Positions 1-7,087 of a stretch of DNA of 22,618 bases are shown one piece after another. The translations under genes were made by a program, and so were the position numbers. Origin of the DNA: JBOGED01 sp050743625 (GTDB lineage: Bacteria > Actinomycetota > Nitriliruptoria > Euzebyales > Egibacteraceae); NCBI GenBank assembly GCA_050743625.1, contig JBOGED010000474.1, positions 1 through 22,618 of the forward strand, in the 5' to 3' direction. Numbering within the stretch: position 1 is the stretch's first letter; each line of letters starts with the position of its first letter. The notes beneath the pieces are model-generated. The model did no database searches. It saw nothing but the letters and a program-made list of their open reading frames with translations, and had not been told where the DNA came from.

Positions 1-742
1 GGTGGTTCCAGCGAGCCCAAGGCAGCTCGCCGTACTCCCATCCCCCGCCCGTCCTGCGCAGGGGGACCTTCACGGCCAGGTCGAGGAGCAGCGGCGCCAC
101 CCGGTCGAGGTAATCCTGGCGCATGCCCTCGCTGCCTTCGCTCATCAACCCGTCGCCGCGCAGCGCCTCGACCCCCACCTCACCCGCCGGTCCGAACCAG
201 CACAGCATCTCGGGCAGGATGGCGTCGACACGCTCCTGCAGTGCCGCGGGGCCCTTGTCGAAGCGGGACAGCTCGTACACGCGGCCCGCGGCGAGGTCCC
301 GATGGAACTCCTCCTCGTCCAGCATCCGCCTGCATCGAGCGGCGAGCTGGTCGTAGCGTGAGGACGTCAGCGCGCGCACGAGCGTGTTGAGCGCGTTGTC
401 GATGAGGAACAGCGCGGCGGCAGCATGCGGCCACGTCGGGAACGGCTCGTCGAGGGCAGCCACGCTGTAGCGTCGCTCGCGTCCCGTCTCTTGGCCTGGA
501 GGCCCGGGCGGAACCGGGGAGGGCAGGTCCTCGAGCAGCGGGTAGAGCACGCGAGCGTGCCCCATCTGGGCCTGCGCCACCGCGCAGCAGCCAATGCTGG
601 CCTCGAGCGTCGGGGCCCCGACCGCCCACTCCGAGAGGTGACGGCCAAGGAAGTACTTGTTGTCGGCCAGCACGACGATGAGGTTGACGAGCCCGGCGAG
701 CGCCTCGTCGTTGTCGGTGACGGCGAGCGGGTCCTCGCTCAC
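1..742 (-). CDS. paaC: PaaC-like phenylacetyl-CoA epoxidase structural subunit, partial at left edge
   Basis: This is an open frame from a GTG at 742 to the window edge (247 codons, no stop seen). The GTG overlaps the TGA of the upstream paaB-like gene, so the two are translationally coupled. The product resembles PaaC, the ferritin-fold partner of PaaA in the multicomponent phenylacetyl-CoA epoxidase. Early in the protein NLIVVLADNKYFLGRHLSEW matches the PaaC N-terminal helix. The first di-iron motif is degenerate (Q-M-G-H within AQAQMGHARVLY, where an active subunit has E-x-x-H), while a later EEEFHRDL retains E-x-x-H. Known PaaC proteins are non-catalytic scaffolds, so loss of the Glu fits that role. 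At 247 residues the gene is close to the usual PaaC length, so only a short tail should be missing. It is the last visible gene of the paaA-D-B-B-C operon. Assignment to the PaaC family is good; the real substrate is unknown. Confidence 0.85.
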   Translation of the reverse strand, partial: MSEDPLAVTDNDEALAGLVNLIVVLADNKYFLGRHLSEWAVGAPTLEASIGCCAVAQAQMGHARVLYPLLEDLPSPVPPGPPGQETGRERRYSVAALDEPFPTWPHAAAALFLIDNALNTLVRALTSSRYDQLAARCRRMLDEEEFHRDLAAGRVYELSRFDKGPAALQERVDAILPEMLCWFGPAGEVGVEALRGDGLMSEGSEGMRQDYLDRVAPLLLDLAVKVPLRRTGGGWEYGELPWARWNH

Positions 743-933
743 GGCCGGGGCTCGCCACGCAGGACCCAGTGGATCTTCGACGCGGGGATCAGCCTCATGT
801 CCACCCAGCAGTCGCCGAACCGCTCGAGCGCCCGGGCGCAGGCGCTGCCGGCGTCGGAGGCGCGGACCTCGCCTTGATGCTGGGTCGGCTGGGACGAGTG
901 CGTGCGAGCGAAGACCAGGTACTCCTCCATCAC
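739..933 (-). CDS. Second, short PaaB-like subunit
   Basis: This encodes a 64-residue protein starting at ATG 933, overlapping the stop of the preceding paaB-like gene by ATGA and coupled downstream to paaC. The sequence follows the PaaB pattern: Y-L-V-F-A-R near the N-terminus, then HQGEVRASDAGSACARALER and a closing hydrophobic stretch ending in ASKIHWVLRG. These align with the LYEVFVR, H-x-G-S-L-x-A and S-x-I-W-V landmarks of E. coli PaaB (from memory). PaaB bridges PaaA and PaaC in the oxygenase complex. It is shorter than canonical PaaB (about 95 residues), lacking the C-terminal tail. The neighbouring gene is a second PaaB homologue, so the complex may be built with two different B chains. 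Family assignment is likely; the meaning of the duplication is inference. Confidence 0.75.
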   Translation of the reverse strand: MMEEYLVFARTHSSQPTQHQGEVRASDAGSACARALERFGDCWVDMRLIPASKIHWVLRGEPRP

Positions 934-1193
934 CGCGGGGATCCCGATGCGTCGACAGCATCGAGGCCCAAATCCCCAGCTCCTGCTGGGGGCCCCGGCG
1001 CGATCGCGGTGGCGATGTGCTCACGCAGCACCACGAACATCTCGACCCACTTGCGCTCGTCGTACATCGCGTAGGCGAAGACCTCGGCGTCTCTGGGGCT
1101 GGCGGCGCGCACCTCCCCGACGTGGTGCAGCGCCGGCTCCTTGGCGTGGCGGGCGAACACCTCGTACAGCTCGACCTCGGGATGGGCCTTCAC
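930..1193 (-). CDS. paaB: PaaB-like subunit of phenylacetyl-CoA epoxidase-type oxygenase
   Basis: This encodes 87 residues with a GTG start at 1193 immediately after the TAG of paaD (no intergenic base) and an ATGA overlap with the next paaB-like gene. The N-terminal half is clearly PaaB: ELYEVFARHAKEPALHHVGE, then VRAASPRDAEVFAYAMYDER and a KWVEMFVVLRE strand, matching the LYEVFVR...HVGSLHA...IWVV layout of the family. PaaB is a small bridging subunit without cofactor. The C-terminal tail (from about residue 68, PPAGAGDLGLDAVDASGS) is unlike E. coli PaaB, and an almost identical coding tail is found 13 kb away at 14333-14386. Of the two PaaB-like genes this is the closer in length to the classical subunit. 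Confidence 0.85.
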   Translation of the reverse strand: MKAHPEVELYEVFARHAKEPALHHVGEVRAASPRDAEVFAYAMYDERKWVEMFVVLREHIATAIAPGPPAGAGDLGLDAVDASGSPR

Positions 1194-1499
1194 CTAGATC
1201 ACCGCCAAGGCTCGGAGGATGTCGCGCGCCTCGTCGCTCATGTCGGCGCGTGACCAGGACTCGAAGACCTCCTCGACGACCGCTCGCTCGACCCCGTCCA
1301 GCGCCAGCAGCCGGTCGCAGACATCCTCCTTGATCAGCTCCGTGCAGGGGCAGGCGATCGACGTGAACGTCATCCGCACCGTCACGACCCCGCCGGACAC
1401 CTCGATACCCCGGACCAGGCCGAGGTCGACGACGCTGACGGGAAGCTCGGGGTCAGAGACTTCACGGAGCGCTGCGCGGACCTGATCGGCCGAGATCAT
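1194..1499 (-). CDS. paaD: PaaD-like MIP18/DUF59 protein lacking the zinc-ribbon domain
   Basis: This encodes 101 residues from ATG 1499, 18 bp after paaA. It is a single MIP18/DUF59 (SUF-associated) domain: DPELPVSVVDLGLVRGI near residues 16-32, a T-S-I-A-C50-P-C52 motif, and an ESWSRADMSDEARDILR segment that matches the ...W..D.M...AR..LR stretch of PaaD. PaaD proteins are needed for maturation of the oxygenase (cluster insertion or di-iron assembly). E. coli PaaD is about 165 residues and ends with a CxxC/CxxC zinc beta-ribbon. This protein stops just before that domain, and a stand-alone ribbon of the same type is encoded at 7084-7284, so the function appears split between two genes. PaaD family identity is strong; physical pairing with the separate ribbon is inference. 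Confidence 0.88.
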   Translation of the reverse strand: MISADQVRAALREVSDPELPVSVVDLGLVRGIEVSGGVVTVRMTFTSIACPCTELIKEDVCDRLLALDGVERAVVEEVFESWSRADMSDEARDILRALAVI

Positions 1500-1517
1500 C
1501 CTCGCGTTCCGCTGGCG

Positions 1518-2441
1518 CTACGCCGCGACCAGGTGCGTATAGCCGCGCTGGATCTGGCCCACCAGCTCGGCGTTGGCTGGGCCACGCCCCTTCCAGCGCG
1601 TGATGACGTCGTCCCAGCCGATCGGGCCCCGGTCGTGGTCCCAGCGCTTGTTCTCGGCATCGAAGTGCATCGGGAACGGGCAGTCGATGACGTACCGTCC
1701 CGATGTCTCGTCCTTGTGTGCGGGGACCTTGACGCCGATCCTCTCGCAGAGCGGCACCGCGGTGGACATCCACTCCTGACGCAACTGGTCGTTCGTGAGG
1801 CCTTTGAGCCCGTACGTCATCATCGCGCCGTGCCGCTTGAGCTCGTCGGGCAGGCCGAACCACTCGAGAGTGAGGATGAACATCCAATCGACCGCCCGCT
1901 GGAGCTCGGGCTTGCGCTCCTCGTCCTGGCTGTAGACCGTCATCCAGCGCTCGCCGTGGCGGAGGTGGAAGTTCTCCTCCAGCTCCACCTTCACGAGCGC
2001 CCGCTTCCAGGGGCCAAAGGTCGTGTGGCGATGGATGTCGCCGAGCAGCGCGTAGCCCGCGCGGTCGTAAAAGCCGTTCGCGACGACCAGCTCGACCCAA
2101 GAGTCGAGCGGCACGTCGAACGCGTACGGGTGCCGCCACCTCTTCGGGTCGCGCTCGTAGATCAACTCATCCGAGTCCACACCCAGCTCCCGCAGCATCC
2201 GGTAGGCGATGTGCGCGTGGCCGAGCTCGTCCTGGATCATGCTCATCCCGGACATGTACGACCCGATCGTGGGAGCGTCCCGGGCCGCCCGCAGGTACGC
2301 CGGTGCGCTGATCATCTCCGTATCCGCCGACACGAGCAGCGTGTGCTTCAGCACCTCGACGTACTCGTCCGGCGCCTGATCCGGCCGCTCAACCAGATTG
2401 CCGGCGGCCAACCACCGGTGGAACGCCTCCTCGCTGACCAT
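1518..2441 (-). CDS. paaA: PaaA-like catalytic di-iron subunit of phenylacetyl-CoA epoxidase-type oxygenase
   Basis: This encodes 307 residues, close to E. coli PaaA (309). The ATG at 2441 is preceded by an AGGGGCGG ribosome-binding site. The ferritin-like di-iron pattern is visible: E42 in SADTEMISAP, E72-x-x-H75 in IQDELGHAHI, and E156-x-x-H159 in ELEENFHLRHGE. Known PaaA inserts one oxygen atom into the aromatic ring of phenylacetyl-CoA using electrons from PaaE. Here paaA leads a tight minus-strand operon (A, D, B, B', C). No PaaE reductase or PaaK ligase lies in the window; they may sit left of position 1 or elsewhere. A CGGTCAGT octamer at 2459-2466 (ACTGACCG on the gene strand) resembles half of a TetR-type PaaR operator, but the other half is not convincing. 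The exact acyl-CoA substrate is not determinable. Confidence 0.9.
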   Translation of the reverse strand: MVSEEAFHRWLAAGNLVERPDQAPDEYVEVLKHTLLVSADTEMISAPAYLRAARDAPTIGSYMSGMSMIQDELGHAHIAYRMLRELGVDSDELIYERDPKRWRHPYAFDVPLDSWVELVVANGFYDRAGYALLGDIHRHTTFGPWKRALVKVELEENFHLRHGERWMTVYSQDEERKPELQRAVDWMFILTLEWFGLPDELKRHGAMMTYGLKGLTNDQLRQEWMSTAVPLCERIGVKVPAHKDETSGRYVIDCPFPMHFDAENKRWDHDRGPIGWDDVITRWKGRGPANAELVGQIQRGYTHLVAA

Positions 2442-2575
2442 AGCCGCCCCTGTCTGTACGGTCAGTCAACATCGTACCTCGACCGAGGGACGGTGAGCAC
2501 CCCCGAACTTGCCCCCCGCATGCCGCCGCTTTGGTTCACTGCCGCACTGAGATGAGAATCGGCCACATGCCACCC

Positions 2576-2823
2576 GGTTTGCCGGATCTCGCTCCTGGGG
2601 TGACGGCGCCAGCCGGCATTACCCTGCACAGTGCAGAGTAATGCCGGTATCTCGGCAAAACTCTGCACAGTAGGCGCCGGCACTCCGTTCGACGCCCCGC
2701 TCGAACGAGGAACGGTCGCAGGACGCCTGGTTTGCCGGATTCTCACCCTCCGGGGTGACGGCGCCAGCCGGCATGAGCTACTGTGCAGGAAAATGCCGGT
2801 GTACCGGCATAACTCTGCACAGT
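2576..2823 (+). repeat. Two tandem imperfect repeat units, period 153 bp
   Basis: Unit 1 starts at 2576 and unit 2 at 2729. Both begin GGTTTGCCGGAT, continue with a variable decanucleotide, share a 21-bp identical block ending in GCCAGCCGGCAT, and then run into a palindromic hairpin element (2623-2671 in unit 1, 2780-2823 in unit 2). The second unit is the more symmetric: ATGCCGGT-GT-ACCGGCAT (2793-2810) flanked by ACTGTGCAG and CTGCACAGT. Confidence 0.8.
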
Positions 2824-2871
2824 GCAGGAAAATGCCGGCGCTCGGTGCCGCTCAGAAGGCGCAAACCAGGC
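2725..2871. repeat. 147-bp element bounded by 11-bp perfect inverted repeats (MITE-like)
   Basis: GCCTGGTTTGC at 2725-2735 and its exact reverse complement GCAAACCAGGC at 2861-2871 bracket a 147-bp stretch holding the hairpin element. The size and lack of coding capacity fit a miniature inverted-repeat element, but no clear target-site duplication was recognised, so mobility is inference. Confidence 0.45.
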
Positions 2872-2916
2872 AAACCGACCCACGTGCGGCCGGCTCTCAT
2901 CCCAGTGCAGGATCTG

Positions 2917-3315
2917 CTACCGCGCGGGGTCGATGGTGAGCGGCTCATGGCGGGCGTGATGGTGACCGGCGTCGCGTGGCGTGTCGAGCACGCTGCGGGT
3001 CCGGTCGTCCAGCTCGGTACCGGAGAGCACGCCGGTGCCTGACAGCACCGTCTCCAGCGCCTCCAACCACCGGTCGTAGTACCGCCAGGGCGCATCGTGC
3101 TCGGCCCCCTCCCAACGCCGGATCGCGTCGATCAGGGCGAGCTGGAACTCGCTCCAGTCGTACTGGCCACTGTGGTAGGCGGCGACGGCCACGGCGAACG
3201 CCCGCAGCTCCCACGGGTGCTCGAACGTCAGCTGCCCAGGTTCGCCCGGCAGCTGGGGATCAGCTGCCGGGCGGGTCCGACCAGCGTCGCCGATCTCCGT
3301 CGGCTCGGTCCTCAC
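2917..3315 (-). CDS. Nitrile hydratase accessory protein (P14K-type activator)
   Basis: This encodes 132 residues from a GTG at 3315; the AAGGAG ribosome site overlaps the stop of the alpha-subunit gene at 3325. The core, FEHPWELRAFAVAVAAYHSG followed by W-S-E-F, and a later YYDRWLEALETVL, is the pattern of the nitrile hydratase accessory family (P14K/NhlE-like), which is homologous to the N-terminal part of the beta subunit. In cobalt-type enzymes these proteins act as a metallochaperone that swaps or delivers a cobalt-loaded alpha subunit. Position directly after nthA is the standard place. The C-terminal tail carries a histidine-rich patch (AGHHHARHEP), also common in these chaperones. Confidence in family and role is high. 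Confidence 0.88.
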   Translation of the reverse strand: MRTEPTEIGDAGRTRPAADPQLPGEPGQLTFEHPWELRAFAVAVAAYHSGQYDWSEFQLALIDAIRRWEGAEHDAPWRYYDRWLEALETVLSGTGVLSGTELDDRTRSVLDTPRDAGHHHARHEPLTIDPAR

Positions 3316-3324
3316 GGGCTCTCC

Positions 3325-3936
3325 TTATACGCTCTTGGGCGAGCCGACGCCGATCATCGACTCGCGGGTGACGAGCCCGGCGAGCTCCTGCTCGCTCATC
3401 CCCTCGGTGCCGTCCGGGCGCTGTGGGAGGACCCAGTAGCGCATCTCCGAGGATGAGTCCCAGACCCGGATCTCGACCGAGTCCGGCACGTCGTAGCCGA
3501 AGTCCTCGCGCAGGACCGTGCGCGGCTCGCGGACCATCTTGGCCCGGTAGGCCGGGGCCTTGTACCAGTTCGGCGGCAGCCCGAGCACTGGCCACGGGTA
3601 ACACGAGCACAGCGTGCAGACGATCACGTGGTGCACCGTGTCGGTGTCCTCGACGATGACCATGTCCTCGCCCTGTAGGCCGCCTATATCCATCTCGGCG
3701 CAGGCCTTGGTGCCGTCGTCGATCAACCGCTCTTTGAACTCGGGATCAGTCCAAGCCTTGGCGATGACCGAGGCGCCGAGCTGCGGGCCGACCTCGTTCT
3801 CGTAGATCTCGGCAAAGCGGTCGACCGCCTCAGTCGTCATGATCCCTTTCTCGATCATGATCGACTCGAGGGCCTTCACGCGCGCGGCGATCTCCGCCTC
3901 GGAGCGTATGTGCGTCGATGGGGTGACCTGAGTCAT
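3325..3936 (-). CDS. nthA: Cobalt-type nitrile hydratase, alpha subunit
   Basis: This encodes 203 residues, as expected for NHase alpha. The ATG at 3936 overlaps the beta-subunit stop (TGATG). A frame extending to 4020 exists but would run deep inside nthB, so the shorter start is preferred. The metal-binding claw is seen as V-C107-T-L-C110-S-C112-Y. Thr after the first Cys and Tyr after the last are hallmarks of the cobalt type (iron types have C-S-L-C-S-C-T). The two later cysteines are normally oxidised to sulfinate and sulfenate. The protein with its beta partner hydrates nitriles to amides in the cytoplasm. Downstream WPVLGLPPNWYKAPAYR is the usual family signature. It lies between nthB and the activator gene in a coupled operon behind an amidase. 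Confidence 0.96.
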   Translation of the reverse strand: MTQVTPSTHIRSEAEIAARVKALESIMIEKGIMTTEAVDRFAEIYENEVGPQLGASVIAKAWTDPEFKERLIDDGTKACAEMDIGGLQGEDMVIVEDTDTVHHVIVCTLCSCYPWPVLGLPPNWYKAPAYRAKMVREPRTVLREDFGYDVPDSVEIRVWDSSSEMRYWVLPQRPDGTEGMSEQELAGLVTRESMIGVGSPKSV

Positions 3937-4625
3937 CAGGCGATTCCTTCCTTCTCGAGGTAGGGCTCCCACACGTCGAAGTACACGGATGTATTCGGGT
4001 CGGCCACGTCGGCGCCCCACAGGTGCGCGCCGTCGAAGCGCACCGTGTACACATGGGTCGGGTCATCGCCCCGGCCGTTCCCGGCGCTGTCGGGGTAGAG
4101 GAAGGTCCCGTGCGCCAGCTCGATCACGCCGGTCTTGCCCCGGATATACCCAGCCCGGCGGGTGTGGTCGCGCGGGCTGTCGTCGATGATCCGGACCTTG
4201 TCGCCGACGGCGAACCTGGGTGGCGCGTCGGACTCGCGGCGGGCCGGCACGCCGTGTTTCACCGCGGCGTCCGGGAACGCCAGCAGGTCGGGGTTCTTGG
4301 TGTCGGGCAGCGGCTCGTCGGGGTGCTCCAGGTAGTACTGGGTGCGCCGCTCGATCTCGTCCGGGTCGAGCACGCCTTGCTCGACCCCGTAGTGCTCCGC
4401 GGCATGCACCCAATGCTCGTAGTACGGCGAGAGCAGGTAGACCGCCGGGTGCATCTGCTCGATGCCGTACCGGAAGCCGTCGACGCCGAAGAAGCCGGCG
4501 GCGAATGGGAATGGGAACATGCAGAAGGCGGCCTTCTCCCACTCCGAGTGCCAGACGGGCTCGTTCTCCTCGACGACCACGGGCCCAAGGCCGTCGGTGC
4601 CGCCAAGGTCGTGAACACCATTCAT
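3936..4625 (-). CDS. nthB: Nitrile hydratase, beta subunit
   Basis: This encodes 229 residues starting MNGVHDLGGTDGLGPV, the classic NHase beta opening. The ATG at 4625 overlaps the amidase TGA by one base. The N-terminal helical part (WEKAAFCMFPFP, YYEHWVHAAEHYGV) is followed by a C-terminal SH3-like beta-barrel with GDKVRIIDDSPRDHTRRAGY, GKTGVIELAHG and VYTVRFDGAHLWGADV, ending VYFDVWEPYLE. The Arg in the HTRR segment corresponds to the conserved arginines that bond the oxidised alpha cysteines in known structures. Beta before alpha is the gene order typical of cobalt-type enzymes, in agreement with the alpha-subunit motif. Confidence 0.96.
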   Translation of the reverse strand: MNGVHDLGGTDGLGPVVVEENEPVWHSEWEKAAFCMFPFPFAAGFFGVDGFRYGIEQMHPAVYLLSPYYEHWVHAAEHYGVEQGVLDPDEIERRTQYYLEHPDEPLPDTKNPDLLAFPDAAVKHGVPARRESDAPPRFAVGDKVRIIDDSPRDHTRRAGYIRGKTGVIELAHGTFLYPDSAGNGRGDDPTHVYTVRFDGAHLWGADVADPNTSVYFDVWEPYLEKEGIA

Positions 4626-6178
4626 CAGTTGCTCCCAACTGTCGCGCCAACCGGCGGTGCGGGGAACCCCCCGACCGCCTGCTCGAAGGTATGCGCAACC
4701 CGCAGGCAGGTCGCGTCGTCGAAGTGCGTGCCGATGATCATCAGGCCGGCTGGCAGGCCGTCCACCAACCCGGCTGGAACGGAGGTCGCCGGGTGCCCGG
4801 TGACGTCGAACGGCGCGGTGTTGACGAGCATCTCCAGGGACCGGGCGATGCTCTCCTCGCGCGGGGCGCCGGGATCGACCAGCTTCGTCGCGGTGAGCGG
4901 CAGGGTCGGCATCACCAGGACGTCATAGTCGGACAGTGCCGCGTCGTAGGCCGCGCGCAGCTGGAAGGCCAGGTTGCGGGCCATCGCGTAGTGCCGGCCG
5001 TGGTAGTTGTCGATCGTGTACCGCCCGGCGAGCACGACGAGCTTGACGGTCTCGGAGAACCGATCCGCGCGCTCCCGCCACCTCGCGCCGTAGTGCGCGA
5101 TCAGCTCGGGGTCGAACAGGCCGCGATAGTTCATCCCGTAGGCATTGCCGTCGACCATCTGCGCGGTCGCACCCTCGGTGGCGATCACGTCCCAGATGGG
5201 CATCGCATCCCTGTGCCACGGGATCGAGACCTCGCCGGCCTGCAGGCCGGCCCCGCGCAGCGTCTCCACCGCGGCGCTGACCGCCTCGTCGACGCCGGCC
5301 TGGGACAGTCCCGGGAAGGCGAAGCCCTCGCTCACGACGCCGATCCGCAGGCCCGCCGCGCTGTTGCCCAGCTCGGACAGGTAGTCCCGCGACGTCGCGC
5401 CAGCCGGCTGCCGAGGGTCAAGGCCGTCCGCGCCGGCGATCACGCCGAGCATCAGGGCGGCGTCGCTGACGGTGCGGGTGATCGGCCCGAGGTGGTCGAG
5501 CGTGAGCTCGATCGGAAACGCCCCCGTGTACGGGACCAGGCCGTGGGTCGGCTTGTGCCCCACGGTGCCGCTGTAGGCGCTGGGAATGCGTATGGACCCC
5601 CCCTGGTCACCACCCGTCGCCATATCCACCGCTCCCGCGGCGACCAACGCCGCGCTGCCGCTGGACGAGCCGCCGGCGGAGCGGGCAAGGTCCCAAGGGT
5701 TGCGCACCGGACCGGTGCATGAGGTGTGGCTGCCGCCGGAGAAGCACAGCTCCTCACAGACCGCCTTGCCGGTGATCGTCGCGCCCGCGCGGAGCAGCCG
5801 GGAGACCACGGTCGCGTCGCGGGTGGGCACGAATCCCTCGACGGTTTCCGACCCGTTCATCATCGGCACGCCGGCGACCATCGTGTTGTCCTTGATCGCG
5901 ACGGTGCGCCCGGCCAGCGGCCCCTCGCCGCTCTCGGTGATCTCGGTCCGCACGTACCAGGCCCCGAGCGGGTTGTCGGCCTCGCCCGGCCAGCTCCAGG
6001 CCCGGTCGGAGCGCGGCTTTGGAGCGCTGCGAGCGTACAGCTCCTCGACGGCGTCCCAGCTTCGCAACAGCCCCGCCACCAGCGGGCTGAACGAAGCGAC
6101 ATCACCGTCCGACAGCCCAAGACGGTACTGCTGGGCAGTCATGCTGAGGTCGTTCTCGCCGGGTGGGCGTAAGGCCAT
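4625..6178 (-). CDS. Amidase (amidase-signature family), nitrile pathway
   Basis: This encodes 517 residues from ATG 6178, preceded by GAGGAG. The amidase-signature Ser-cisSer-Lys triad is K96 (VAIKDN), S171 (AGGSSSGSA) and S195 (GGDQGGSIRIPSA). These positions equal the numbering I recall for the Rhodococcus nitrile-pathway amidase (K96/S171/S195), and the length (about 520) also matches that enzyme. It should hydrolyse the amide made by nitrile hydratase to the carboxylate plus ammonia. It is transcribed just ahead of nthB with a TGATG overlap, the standard amidase-NHase coupling. Its own upstream gap (6179-6310) contains a large inverted repeat, so expression may be separately controlled or attenuated. 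A glutamyl-tRNA amidotransferase (GatA) role is unlikely, given the context and the RhAmidase-like N-terminal domain. Confidence 0.95.
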   Translation of the reverse strand: MALRPPGENDLSMTAQQYRLGLSDGDVASFSPLVAGLLRSWDAVEELYARSAPKPRSDRAWSWPGEADNPLGAWYVRTEITESGEGPLAGRTVAIKDNTMVAGVPMMNGSETVEGFVPTRDATVVSRLLRAGATITGKAVCEELCFSGGSHTSCTGPVRNPWDLARSAGGSSSGSAALVAAGAVDMATGGDQGGSIRIPSAYSGTVGHKPTHGLVPYTGAFPIELTLDHLGPITRTVSDAALMLGVIAGADGLDPRQPAGATSRDYLSELGNSAAGLRIGVVSEGFAFPGLSQAGVDEAVSAAVETLRGAGLQAGEVSIPWHRDAMPIWDVIATEGATAQMVDGNAYGMNYRGLFDPELIAHYGARWRERADRFSETVKLVVLAGRYTIDNYHGRHYAMARNLAFQLRAAYDAALSDYDVLVMPTLPLTATKLVDPGAPREESIARSLEMLVNTAPFDVTGHPATSVPAGLVDGLPAGLMIIGTHFDDATCLRVAHTFEQAVGGFPAPPVGATVGSN

Positions 6179-6265
6179 CGGAACTCCTCACATCCGTCAG
6201 CCCCCGAGCGAACGTAAAGAGTCCATCCCAGAGCTGTCAATACGCCTTGTCCGTCATGGCGGCGA

Positions 6266-6307
6266 GTGTGCTGGATATACGACGCACACGTCGCGTATCC
6301 AGCACAC
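6266..6307. promoter_or_regulatory. 42-bp near-perfect inverted repeat between hydratase and amidase genes
   Basis: Two 19-bp arms (6266-6284 and 6289-6307, GTGTGCTGGATA... / ...TATCCAGCACAC) match at 17 of 19 positions around a CACA loop. On the minus strand it begins 4 bases after the hydratase stop codon and lies about 90 bp before the amidase start. It lacks a following T-tract, so an operator for a dimeric regulator or a processing/attenuation hairpin is as likely as a terminator. Confidence 0.6.
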
Positions 6308-6310
6308 AAT

Positions 6311-7087
6311 TCAGCGACCACCCTCGGAACGTGACCGTGCCCGCGCGAGCCGCTCGCGATGCTCCGCGGTCATGAGCAGCAGGCTCTGGCCGAGCGCCTC
6401 CACGGCCATGCCGGTCGAGACGTCCGTGGATGCCGCGACGTTGAGCACGCGCTTGGCGACCGCGTAGGCGTCCGGGCTGCGTTGGAGGATCGCCCGCAGG
6501 CGAGCACTCACCGCGGCGGCGAGCTGATCGTGCGCCACGACCTCGCTGACCAGGCCGACTGCGTACGCGCGGCACGCATCGAGCTCGAAGCCGCCGAGCA
6601 CCAGGTCCCGTGCTGGTCCCAACCCCACGAGGCGCACGAGCCGCGCGATCCCCCCATGGCTTGGCAGCAGCCCGATGTGGCCCTCCCGCGACACGAAGCG
6701 AGCCTCCTCGGATGCGATGCGCACGTCGCAGGCCAGCGCGAGCTGTGTTCCCGCCCCCGTCGCGACCCCGTTGATCGCGGCCACCACCGGCTTCTCGACG
6801 CGCTCGACCAGCGAGATCATCGTCGTCAACTCGTGACTGGCCAGCCGGAACGCGACATGCCGGTCGTCGCCGGTGAAGCGGCTGAGGTCCCCACCCGCGG
6901 AGAATGCGGGGTCGGTTCCGGTCACGACGATGGCGCGGACCTCCTCGTCGCGCGCGGCCTCGACGAGCGCATCCCCGAGTGCCGCTTGGAGCGCGAGGTC
7001 GATCGCGTTCCGTGAATCTGGGCGGTTCAGGCGAAGCCACCGCACGCCGGCATCGTCGGTCGAGATCGCGAGCGGCTGGTCCGTCAT
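6311..7087 (-). CDS. Enoyl-CoA hydratase/isomerase (crotonase) family protein
   Basis: This encodes 258 residues from ATG 7087, overlapping the zinc-ribbon gene stop by ATGA. A frame extending up to 7243 runs through the upstream gene and is rejected as a start. Crotonase landmarks are LNRPDSRNAID (residues 20-30), the oxyanion-hole segment AFSAGGDLSRF (61-71) and INGVATGAG (106-113), and the CDVRIASEEARF strand. Of the two catalytic glutamates of rat mitochondrial enoyl-CoA hydratase, the first is replaced by Gln115 in GTQLALACD, while the second is kept as E135 (SREGHIGL). That pattern is more like isomerase or specialised members (for example PaaG-type) than a classical hydratase. It probably acts on a CoA ester from the catabolic pathway of its neighbours; the substrate is not known. 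Confidence 0.9.
   Translation of the reverse strand: MTDQPLAISTDDAGVRWLRLNRPDSRNAIDLALQAALGDALVEAARDEEVRAIVVTGTDPAFSAGGDLSRFTGDDRHVAFRLASHELTTMISLVERVEKPVVAAINGVATGAGTQLALACDVRIASEEARFVSREGHIGLLPSHGGIARLVRLVGLGPARDLVLGGFELDACRAYAVGLVSEVVAHDQLAAAVSARLRAILQRSPDAYAVAKRVLNVAASTDVSTGMAVEALGQSLLLMTAEHRERLARARSRSEGGR

Larger units (their letters stand above)
2442..2916. other. Repeat-rich intergenic region between the nitrile operon and paaA
   Basis: These 475 bp without a convincing gene separate the nitrile hydratase accessory gene from paaA. They contain two tandem imperfect copies of a roughly 100-bp unit 153 bp apart (beginning 2576 and 2729), palindromes of the TGCACAGTGCA family, and an 11-bp terminal-repeat pair at 2725-2735 and 2861-2871. 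The paaA promoter must lie at the left end (about 2445-2500 on the minus strand). No protein matching a known family is seen in any frame. Confidence 0.8.

Noticed and set aside
2459..2466. ACTGACCG on the paaA strand, considered as a PaaR (TetR) operator.
   Set aside because: Only one half-site fits; the expected inverted partner is not present at the right spacing.
1533..2555. A 340-residue open frame on the plus strand opposite paaA.
   Set aside because: It is antisense to a well-supported gene, Arg/Val/His-rich, without recognisable motifs.
2576..2840. Repeats between the catabolic operons considered as a CRISPR array.
   Set aside because: Only two long imperfect units with internal hairpins, no short regular repeats with unique spacers and no cas genes.
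4220..5722. A 500-residue plus-strand frame opposite nthB and the amidase.
   Set aside because: Arg/Gly-rich shadow of two strongly supported genes.
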